The position numbers were made by a program, and so were the translations under genes. DNA of 6,775 nucleotides, taken from the NCBI GenBank assembly GCA_001799225.1, contig MGTA01000255.1, positions 1 through 6,775 of the forward strand, written 5' to 3'. Of this stretch, positions 1-5,593 are shown piece after piece. Every line of letters begins with the position of its first letter. Position 1 is the first letter of the stretch. This stretch comes from Deltaproteobacteria bacterium RIFOXYD12_FULL_50_9 (lineage in GTDB: Bacteria; Desulfobacterota; Desulfobulbia; Desulfobulbales; CALZHT01). The notes beneath the pieces are model-generated. The model was not told where the DNA came from, did no database searches, and saw only the letters and a program-made list of their open reading frames with translations.

Positions 1-704
1 TAATTTAGCAGAAAGGCCAGAAACCCCCAGAGAATGGGGAAGTCCACCCCGAGAATGGCCAGCCATATTGCGATAAGGATACCAGTTGCCAGACTGATGA
101 GCGTCTTGATGATCATATAACGTTCAAGATCACTGACAAACCTCTTGAACTGAGGAAATGTCTTCTGAGGATCCCCGAGAACAGCGCGGAGCTTGACCGG
201 AAAGCTTGAAGCCTCAAACAGGATAAAAGCTACGGTGAGCAGAATAAGCACAATATTCGAAAGCGCCGAGCCCAATCCGGCTAGCAAGCGGGCAGTCAGG
301 TTCATCACCGATTCCGGATTGACGAATCCGAGCAGAATCTTGTCCAGGCCCTGTACTCCTTTGGCAGCCCAGTACAACTGGAATGCCGAAACTTCTTCCT
401 TTAAACGAGCCTGATAAGCAGGCAATTCCGTATAAAAACTGCTGATAGAGGCGCCGACGATTGCGCCGACAAGCAGCAGAATGGCGATCATGCCGGCCAC
501 CACGAGCAGCACCGCAACAAAAGATGGAATGCGTTTCCGCTCCAGCCAGAGTACCGGCGGCGTCCCGAGCAAAGCGAAGAAAACGGCGACGAGAACCGAC
601 ACCAGAACCGACTGTGCTTGATTAATGCCGCCGATGATGATCACCAGCGCTGCCGCAATGACAAGAAAGCGGACTCCTTGTTGAGAATTACGCTGTTCAT
701 TCAT
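1..704 (-). CDS. AI-2E/PerM-family membrane transporter (partial, C-terminus beyond left edge)
   Basis: Polytopic inner-membrane protein of the AI-2E exporter/PerM family (UPF0118, DUF20). Members are proposed to export small molecules or ions; the substrate here cannot be predicted. The 234 visible codons give the expected layout: two N-terminal hydrophobic segments (residues 12-30 and 32-53), a third at 60-88, a soluble stretch at about 90-145, another helix at 146-164, and a conserved segment starting near 197 (IIKTLISLATG, then LGVDFPILWGFLAFLLN), which normally precedes an IPNIG-type motif lost beyond the edge. Full family members are about 350 residues, so roughly a third is missing. 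An in-frame ATG lies 6 nt upstream (708-710). I chose the ATG at 702-704 because AAAGAGGA (711-718) sits 6 nt before it but directly abuts the other. It follows the TMEM175-like gene after 49 nt with no terminator, so co-transcription is likely. Family call is confident; function is not. Confidence 0.88.
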   Translation of the reverse strand, partial: MNEQRNSQQGVRFLVIAAALVIIIGGINQAQSVLVSVLVAVFFALLGTPPVLWLERKRIPSFVAVLLVVAGMIAILLLVGAIVGASISSFYTELPAYQARLKEEVSAFQLYWAAKGVQGLDKILLGFVNPESVMNLTARLLAGLGSALSNIVLILLTVAFILFEASSFPVKLRAVLGDPQKTFPQFKRFVSDLERYMIIKTLISLATGILIAIWLAILGVDFPILWGFLAFLLN

Positions 705-710
705 AGTCAT

Positions 711-718
711 TCCTCTTT
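711..718 (-). promoter_or_regulatory. Ribosome binding site of the AI-2E-family gene
   Basis: Reads AAAGAGGA on the minus strand. It lies 6 nt from the ATG at 702-704 and directly against the in-frame ATG at 708-710, so it favours the inner start. Confidence 0.55.
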
Positions 719-753
719 CTTGACTTACTGTCATTCCGGGCGACGGCAGGCAA

Positions 754-1410
754 TTATTTATTTTTTGAGCGCCGCACTTTTAACCTCAGCATCGGCCAGC
801 CCCTAAAAGCTGAAAACACGGCCAGGCACAGGCACGTAACTACGCTCAGGCTGACCGACACGAAGGCAAGCACGAACGCTCCAAGGTACATAAGCGGCCC
901 GTATTGGTATTGCGTGGTGATCTGCTGAACTTCCCTATCATCGACGTTCTCGGCCAGAAGCCTTCTGTTCTTAGATGCGTGATGCCACAAACCCTTAAAT
1001 GCAAATGTGATCGCAACGTAGGTGCCGGCATAGACCGCTCCCGCGACTTTGGCTTCGGGATGCAAAAGAAATTCTGCCAGCAAAGCAGTCGGAAAAGGCA
1101 TGAACGTTATGAACAGCAGCAATAAACCGTTCCAGTACAGGAAAGCATGATCGGTCCTCTCGATAAAAGTGAATATCCGGTGATGATTTACCCACTTGGC
1201 CAGAATTGTAATGAAGCTTGCCACAAAGGCCAGGTAGTGGGGCCACAGTTTCAGCAAAGCCAGGCCGAGGCTGCCGCTGGGGCCAAGCTGATAAACTGTC
1301 GGCACTTTGAGCCCGAGAACCAGCAACGTAATGGCAATGGCAAAAACACCATCGCTGAACGCCTCAATACGCGCTGTTTCGTTTTGTTCGAAAACCATTG
1401 GCATTTTCAT
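754..1410 (-). CDS. DUF1211/TMEM175-type integral membrane protein, probable cation channel
   Basis: 218-residue membrane protein of the DUF1211/TMEM175 family. Characterised bacterial members are potassium-permeable channels that assemble as tetramers of about 200-residue, six-helix subunits. The signature is in the first helix: R14 followed by F18-S19-D20 and a GVFAIAITLLVL helix (21-32), matching the RxxxFSDG hallmark that lines the pore. Further hydrophobic segments lie near 53-73, 90-112, 123-141 and 171-203, the last long enough for two helices. The WVNHHRIF (73-80) and ITFMPFPTALLAEF (101-114) blocks also fit the family. Length is normal and the gene looks intact. Starts at 1410, 1404 (MPMVF) and 1398 (MVFEQ) are all possible; only a weak GGA precedes the first, so the N-terminus may be a few residues shorter. 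It sits 55 nt after the lipoprotein gene and 49 nt before the transporter gene. Ion selectivity in this organism is inferred from the family only. Confidence 0.9.
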   Translation of the reverse strand: MKMPMVFEQNETARIEAFSDGVFAIAITLLVLGLKVPTVYQLGPSGSLGLALLKLWPHYLAFVASFITILAKWVNHHRIFTFIERTDHAFLYWNGLLLLFITFMPFPTALLAEFLLHPEAKVAGAVYAGTYVAITFAFKGLWHHASKNRRLLAENVDDREVQQITTQYQYGPLMYLGAFVLAFVSVSLSVVTCLCLAVFSAFRGWPMLRLKVRRSKNK

Positions 1411-1465
1411 GGCATTCCAGGTATCGGTTCTTTAGTTTTGGCAAAAATATCAGCGCCGTGCCCTC

Positions 1466-2146
1466 TCACTGACTCATTGGATTCCTGTTGCCGATATATC
1501 CCGCTTCGCTGTGTTTTCTCCATAATTCCCACTGCAGTAGTTTCCGGTCAACCATGGCCTTCACCATGACACCGATATAGGATATAATTTGATTCCGGTC
1601 AGAGCCCAGGAAATCGGTTTCGGACAAAGCGGTCCAGATCAGCTTGTCATTCCTGGCATTATACAAATTGATTTCCATCAGCGCGTATTCGTCCTCAGCC
1701 GTATATTCGGAGGTGTATACGACCTTAGAACCATACCCATAATATTCACGCCAGTTTCCATAAAAGTACGGCGGGTGTATGCCTTTCTCCGGGACAGAGG
1801 CATAGACGGTCTTTTTATTCGCCAACCGCGAAATAAGCACGGCATCAGCGCCCTCTTCTTTCATCTTCGCAGCGATGACCGCATGATCACCCTGCATCTC
1901 ATCAGGAATAACGGTATAGCTCGCAACCGCATCTGTTCCCCAGGTCTTGAGCTGCCGGACAAACTCGTCCTCGAAAATTCTTTTGTTTTCCGGCTTCTTT
2001 GTAACCCCGATAACCATGATCTTAAGGGGCTTCCTCTGATACTCCCGGTCCTTCCAGTCCGAGGTCATCGTTGTCGTGGAACATGCCGTGTTGAGTATTG
2101 CACTTAGCATCCCAAAAAAGATCAAGCTGAATAAAAAGCGCATCAT
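1466..2146 (-). CDS. Small exported lipoprotein of unknown function
   Basis: 226-residue protein with an N-terminal export signal: a hydrophobic segment at residues 4-18 followed by LNTAC, with candidate lipidated Cys22 and a polar STTT stretch after it. The lipobox is imperfect because position -3 is Asn19 rather than Leu. The mature part begins near W31 (SDWKD), then has a beta-strand-like KIMVIGVTKKPENKRIFEDE segment (42-61) and a later EEGADAVLISRL stretch. This resembles alpha/beta lipoproteins of the DUF4136/CsgG-like kind common in proteobacteria, but I cannot name a domain firmly. The reading frame stays open to a GTG at 2191 that overlaps the upstream stop as GTGA. I chose the ATG at 2144-2146 because a perfect AGGAGG lies 10 nt upstream and the signal peptide then begins properly; the next codon is also ATG. 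Its gap to the MepK-like gene is 41 nt. Role unknown, probably in the periplasm anchored to a membrane. Confidence 0.78.
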   Translation of the reverse strand: MMRFLFSLIFFGMLSAILNTACSTTTMTSDWKDREYQRKPLKIMVIGVTKKPENKRIFEDEFVRQLKTWGTDAVASYTVIPDEMQGDHAVIAAKMKEEGADAVLISRLANKKTVYASVPEKGIHPPYFYGNWREYYGYGSKVVYTSEYTAEDEYALMEINLYNARNDKLIWTALSETDFLGSDRNQIISYIGVMVKAMVDRKLLQWELWRKHSEAGYIGNRNPMSQ

Positions 2147-2156
2147 TATTCGTTTA

Positions 2157-2162
2157 CCTCCT
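2157..2162 (-). promoter_or_regulatory. Strong ribosome binding site (AGGAGG) of the lipoprotein gene
   Basis: Perfect AGGAGG on the minus strand, 10 nt before the ATG at 2144-2146. It is the best Shine-Dalgarno sequence in the window and decides against the upstream GTG at 2191, which would place it inside the coding sequence. Confidence 0.75.
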
Positions 2163-2187
2163 GCAAGGCTCTGTGGGCTGAAGGCTT

Positions 2188-2712
2188 TCACCAGTATCTG
2201 ATACGGCCACTATCTATATGGACAAACTCGGCAGGGTATTGGCCAACACCGCCGACTGCAAAGGACTTGGCCGCCTTAGCGACTTTATCAGTGCTGACAC
2301 CTGGTATGGTGAAATCGATGGCAAGTCCATGCAGATGCAGGCTGTTCTTACTGACATTCCTGCCATGGCTCAGAAGAAACTGATTATATACCGGTGAACG
2401 ATAACCTGAAATTATCTCTATCCGTTTGTTGACGCCAAAGCCGGCGCTTATCTCACTTAACAGGTCCAAAACCCTGATATCCATCGTCTCAACTTCATTC
2501 GTATAATGGCACCTCAGCAAATAATTTATACTGTCCAGGGCCTTTTGATCATATATGCCGGCCGAATAATATTTCAGATCTATGCTTTCACCGGTATGGG
2601 TATTAAACATATTAAGCACCCTTTCGGTTTGTTGTGACGCCAACGCACTTCTGAAAGGATAAACTGTCATGGCCGCGGTCACGGCGATCAGAAAATTTCT
2701 CCGAGAGATCAT
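2188..2712 (-). CDS. Tat-exported M15-type murein endopeptidase, YcbK/MepK (DUF882) family
   Basis: 174-residue zinc peptidase of the DUF882/peptidase M15 superfamily, like E. coli YcbK (MepK), which is reported to cleave mDAP-mDAP (3-3) peptidoglycan crosslinks. The N-terminus carries a twin-arginine signal, SRRNFLIA (3-10), followed by a hydrophobic stretch ending near ALAS (23-26), so it is probably exported folded to the periplasm. The active-site pattern is complete: ISGYRSP (101-107), SLHLHGLAIDF (124-134) with predicted zinc ligands H126 and D133, and FVHIDSG (163-169) with the third ligand H165. The protein ends in RYW as is typical. Length is normal for the family. Its ATG overlaps the stop of the L,D-transpeptidase gene by 4 nt (ATGA), and an AGAGGA (2722-2727) lies 9 nt upstream, so translation is probably coupled. 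Cleavage specificity is inferred from the E. coli relative. Confidence 0.9.
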   Translation of the reverse strand: MISRRNFLIAVTAAMTVYPFRSALASQQTERVLNMFNTHTGESIDLKYYSAGIYDQKALDSINYLLRCHYTNEVETMDIRVLDLLSEISAGFGVNKRIEIISGYRSPVYNQFLLSHGRNVSKNSLHLHGLAIDFTIPGVSTDKVAKAAKSFAVGGVGQYPAEFVHIDSGRIRYW

Positions 2713-3632
2713 AATGTGACATCCTCTGCAATACCTGTTTTTTCTTTAAGCATTGTTTCTACCTTCTGCCAATCTACTTTTCCGGCAAGCCCGGCTTTTT
2801 CGATATGCCTGTTGGTTTCATCTCGCAGGTCCGGTATTTTGCTGTAAATATCTTTATGGACCTCTAAGAATATTCTGCCACTCTCTAAGCGAGCGACCTT
2901 GACAGGCATATAGATTAACTCTCCTGGAGTGTTCATCTTAACTTCTTCATAAAACTTCTCGATGTTCTGCGGTAAAACCCTGATGCAACCATGGCTCCTG
3001 AACTGATAAACGGATGTCGGCCAGATTGTTTCATGTATCTCGATGTTCCTGATTGAAGTCTTGACCACATATCTCCCTAACGGATTATCAGGGCCGGGGA
3101 GTACGACGATGGTCTTAACAGGTTTACCCTTCATCTCCATCTCTTGTTGAATGGATACCGGCACATGCCATGTAGGATTTTTTTGCTTAAAAGTTATAAT
3201 GAAAGGACCCTCAGGGGTCATCCAACTCGATTTGCCGAGACCAACCGGGAATGCCATATCAAGTCTGCCGTCTTTAAAAAAATAGAGCATCCTGTCAGGG
3301 ATGTTTATTATAATACCATTATTTATACTTTTGGGGACTATTCTTCTCGTGTTGACTCTTAGCTCCTGACCTATCCTCAGAATTTTTTTGATATCAATGT
3401 GGTTATCTTTTACTATTCTTGTCCAGTTTACTCCTAACTGGGCGCCGATCCCCTCAATGGTATCTCCTTTGACAACCTTATAAACAGCTTGGCCCCCAAA
3501 AACCGGCAGAAAATCACTTTTCGAGGATGGCGCCGGCGCAGGAACAGAATCCGGATTGGCGACTGCGGAAGGATGGCCGGCAAAAAGAATTGAGCCCGAA
3601 ATCACTAAAAAAACCATCAACAAATAGTTCAT
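2709..3632 (-). CDS. Exported L,D-transpeptidase with LysM domain (YkuD/ErfK family)
   Basis: 307-residue periplasmic enzyme predicted to act on peptidoglycan tetrapeptides, forming 3-3 crosslinks or attaching proteins to the wall. A Sec-type signal peptide (hydrophobic 4-18, likely cleaved near residue 25) is followed by a Pro/Ala/Ser linker (27-39). A LysM domain then spans about 51-93 (YKVVKGDT start, IGQEL end), which binds glycan strands. The YkuD catalytic domain covers about 106-243, with GLGKSSWMTPEG (131-142), NPTWHVP (152-158), GPDNPLG (180-186), H200 and the SHGCIRV motif (213-219) containing nucleophile C216. A roughly 60-residue C-terminal tail follows. Oddity: the usual H-G-T after the catalytic His reads H-E-T here. 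GGAG (3640-3643) lies 7 nt before the ATG. Sixty nucleotides separate it from the BrkB-family gene, and it overlaps the MepK-like gene by ATGA. Family assignment is firm; crosslinking versus protein anchoring cannot be told from sequence. Confidence 0.93.
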   Translation of the reverse strand: MNYLLMVFLVISGSILFAGHPSAVANPDSVPAPAPSSKSDFLPVFGGQAVYKVVKGDTIEGIGAQLGVNWTRIVKDNHIDIKKILRIGQELRVNTRRIVPKSINNGIIINIPDRMLYFFKDGRLDMAFPVGLGKSSWMTPEGPFIITFKQKNPTWHVPVSIQQEMEMKGKPVKTIVVLPGPDNPLGRYVVKTSIRNIEIHETIWPTSVYQFRSHGCIRVLPQNIEKFYEEVKMNTPGELIYMPVKVARLESGRIFLEVHKDIYSKIPDLRDETNRHIEKAGLAGKVDWQKVETMLKEKTGIAEDVTL

Positions 3633-3692
3633 TGTCCAACTCCATTTGTATATGCCATGTCCGGATCACAATGAAATTATGAGCCGAATCTA
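3633..3692 (-). other. 60-nt intergenic gap between the BrkB-family and L,D-transpeptidase genes
   Basis: This is the longest gene-free stretch in the window. It holds the ribosome binding site of the transpeptidase gene (GGAG at 3640-3643) and an AT-rich stretch with a short imperfect inverted repeat (CATAAT, 3 nt, ATTGTG on the minus strand). I see no terminator hairpin with a T run and no convincingly spaced -35/-10 pair, so read-through from the upstream genes is the simplest reading. A weak internal promoter cannot be excluded. Confidence 0.4.
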
Positions 3693-4616
3693 TTATTTTT
3701 CAGCTGTTCGGGTTGTCCATTCCAGCCCAATATGCTTCGGCAGGTCAGAAGATGCCGTCTTCTCCGGTTCGCACTCAAGTTCTGCAATTACCTGGGCTCC
3801 CAAAAGGACGATTACCGCCACTACCTCTATGCTGAGAAGGGCCACCACGGTAATGGCTATGGAACCGTAAATAACATTGACATCGGATACGACTGCGTAA
3901 TACCAGATAAGCACCCGACGGGTGATCTCCCACAACACCGATGCTGTTATCCCACCGATAAGTGCGCGACGGAAACTTACTCGAACCAGGGGCATCACCA
4001 GATAGATGGAAGTGAGCATCAACACCTCCCCGACTATCCCCAAGATATACAGGGTCAAACCTGTAGCACCTCCAAGGTTCAAACTCCAACCCAAAATCGT
4101 CAAATGCCGGCTTTCCAGTGTCTCAATTGCTCCTAAAACATATGACACCATTAAGATACCCAGCCCCATTAATAAAATGTAACAATATGGAATAATTGTA
4201 GAAATAATAAAATTGCGACGCTTAATTCTAACCTCTTGCAAAAAAATCACCGACATAGCATTCTCAAGCATGGAAAAGGCTGTAGAACTAAAAAACAGCA
4301 TGCCGACAAAACCAATTACACCGACCGCCTTCCGGTGGACAAGAAATTCCCGCACCTGTTCGGTTAAGGTTTGTGCATAGCCGGGTATTACCATTTCCAG
4401 GTACGTTGACAAGATGTTAATCAACTGCTGCTCTTCTATAAAATTAGTCAGCACAATGAGGGCAATAATTGACAACGGCACAATTGACAACAGGGTATAA
4501 TAAGCAACAGCTCCGGACAACAACAACCCCTGATTACTGCTGAACTTACGCACTACTCGCAACATGAAACCGCAAAAACGATTCAGCATCAGATATATAT
4601 TTTGTCGTTTGTTCAC
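3693..4616 (-). CDS. YihY/virulence factor BrkB family inner-membrane protein
   Basis: 307-residue integral membrane protein of the YihY/BrkB family, once misannotated as ribonuclease BN. Molecular function is not settled; roles in serum resistance and envelope transport have been proposed for relatives. Six hydrophobic segments are visible, near residues 31-57, 97-118, 138-162, 185-211, 218-241 and 250-278. Family hallmarks are the first helix with SGAVAYYTLLSIVPL (34-48), the STAFSMLENAM stretch (111-121), and the last helix YGSIAITVVALLSIEVV then LLGAQVIAELE (250-281). A short polar tail of about 26 residues follows, and length is normal. The start is GTG (4614-4616), overlapping the previous stop as GTGA, with a weak AGG about 8 nt upstream, so translation probably depends on the upstream gene. 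A later ATG (4586-4588) has no ribosome binding site. Family call is strong; function is unknown. Confidence 0.92.
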   Translation of the reverse strand: MNKRQNIYLMLNRFCGFMLRVVRKFSSNQGLLLSGAVAYYTLLSIVPLSIIALIVLTNFIEEQQLINILSTYLEMVIPGYAQTLTEQVREFLVHRKAVGVIGFVGMLFFSSTAFSMLENAMSVIFLQEVRIKRRNFIISTIIPYCYILLMGLGILMVSYVLGAIETLESRHLTILGWSLNLGGATGLTLYILGIVGEVLMLTSIYLVMPLVRVSFRRALIGGITASVLWEITRRVLIWYYAVVSDVNVIYGSIAITVVALLSIEVVAVIVLLGAQVIAELECEPEKTASSDLPKHIGLEWTTRTAEK

Positions 4617-5566
4617 TGAATACCTGTCCCGATTAACTGCTGAAGAGTCAACTGGTTCTTATGCTCTGTAATTTTTATTGTGAGGTAACTCTCCTTCTCC
4701 ATATCGAAAAGCTGATTCCTATAGATACTCGTATGATCGTACCAATCATTGATTCTCATCTTGAATCGACTCTCTTCGGGATAGCGCAACGAATTCAGAA
4801 AGGAGTGGATCGCAAAATAGTAACGGACGGCGTTGCGCTCAATTGAACCACGGGGGCCACCGATATAGACGGGTTTGCCGTTTTTGTCTGTTCCGGTTTC
4901 CGTGAACCCTATCTTGCCCCAACCAAGTGTCGCAAAATATATATGTTGGACGAGATGAAGTGCAACGCTGTCACTGTATGAATAACTGACGTGGACAAAA
5001 GTTCTTCCCTCATCAATCAGCAGGGCTTCGAACCGCAGCCTGTGGTCCTCCGTTCCGAAAGGGCCGGTATCGGCATTGAGAGTGATATCCAGATAACTTT
5101 GCTGCTGCTCAACTTTCCGATAATGATAAATGACTTGATGGGTCTCTTCCGGAGGCTGATAGCCTTTGGTGCCGATGTAAAAGGTCAGCAGCCAGTCGCT
5201 TTGCAGTTCCTTGTAGGTGCATGTCTTGACATTAGGATGCAACGCTACGATATCGCACCAGTTTGCCGGAACCTTGAGCGCGTTGACCACGCTGCTGAAG
5301 GGATAATCGAAGATCCCGTAAACATCTACGTAGACCCGGTCGTCGCGCTCAAAAGACTCCAGAAAAAGAGGAAAACCGTAACTGTTTTTCTCCAATTTGG
5401 CTATGTTCGTGCGATAAGCGTCGCGCAGGATCTCTTCGCCCAGCCAAGGCTGTTCAACAGCCGAGGCCATACCTGCTGTAAAAAGCAACATAACCACAAC
5501 CAGTAACTGGTAAAATCTGAGACAGCTTATGAGCTTATACATCTTGTTAACACGACTCTTTTTCAC
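4613..5566 (-). CDS. Secreted protein of unknown function, possible START/SRPBCC-like fold
   Basis: I do not recognise a named family. From the chosen GTG the product is 317 residues with a Sec signal peptide: basic start, hydrophobic core LLVVVMLLF and an AGMASA cleavage site near residue 36. The mature part has many short aromatic-rich segments suggesting an antiparallel beta fold. It begins with VYVDVYGIFDYPFSSVVNAL (about 78-97), has two cysteines (C104, C116) that could form a disulfide, then DITLNADTGPFGTEDHRLRF and a FVHVSYSYSD strand before a helical HLVQHIYFATLG segment. That order loosely recalls START/SRPBCC lipid-binding proteins; this is inference. Start choice is uncertain: TTG at 5573-5575 abuts the AAGGG, GTG at 5564-5566 has it 9 nt upstream, and ATG at 5540-5542 (309 residues) gives a clean signal peptide but no good binding site. 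It lies 27 nt after the phospholipase D gene and overlaps the BrkB-family gene by 4 nt. Confidence 0.75.
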   Translation of the reverse strand: MKKSRVNKMYKLISCLRFYQLLVVVMLLFTAGMASAVEQPWLGEEILRDAYRTNIAKLEKNSYGFPLFLESFERDDRVYVDVYGIFDYPFSSVVNALKVPANWCDIVALHPNVKTCTYKELQSDWLLTFYIGTKGYQPPEETHQVIYHYRKVEQQQSYLDITLNADTGPFGTEDHRLRFEALLIDEGRTFVHVSYSYSDSVALHLVQHIYFATLGWGKIGFTETGTDKNGKPVYIGGPRGSIERNAVRYYFAIHSFLNSLRYPEESRFKMRINDWYDHTSIYRNQLFDMEKESYLTIKITEHKNQLTLQQLIGTGIQ

Positions 5567-5593
5567 TGTAATCAACCCTTTGCTACTAAAATA

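Noticed and set aside
705..753. Possible hairpin between the TMEM175-like and AI-2E-family genes (CTGCCGTC and AATGACAG arms)
   Set aside because: The arms pair only with mismatches and wobble pairs and no T run follows, so it is not supportable as a terminator or a repeat element.
1411..1465. Promoter before the TMEM175-like gene (TTGCCA and GATACC elements)
   Set aside because: Spacing between the candidate boxes is about 13 nt, too short for a standard promoter.
1589..2107. 172-codon open frame on the plus strand antisense to the lipoprotein gene
   Set aside because: TTG start, no binding site, no domain pattern; the minus-strand frame has a perfect AGGAGG and an export signal.
3653..3692. 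Short imperfect inverted repeat (CATAAT/ATTGTG) and AT-rich stretch as an operator or promoter
   Set aside because: Only 5 of 6 positions pair around a 3-nt loop, and no -35/-10 pair has acceptable spacing; this is easily chance in 60 AT-rich bases.
3693..4616. Annotation of the BrkB-family protein as ribonuclease BN
   Set aside because: That name is a historical misassignment; the protein is a six-helix membrane protein with no nuclease motif.
4991..5506. 171-codon open frame on the plus strand antisense to the secreted protein gene
   Set aside because: GTG start without a clear binding site, no recognisable motif, and it lies wholly inside a well-supported minus-strand gene with a signal peptide and tight gene spacing.
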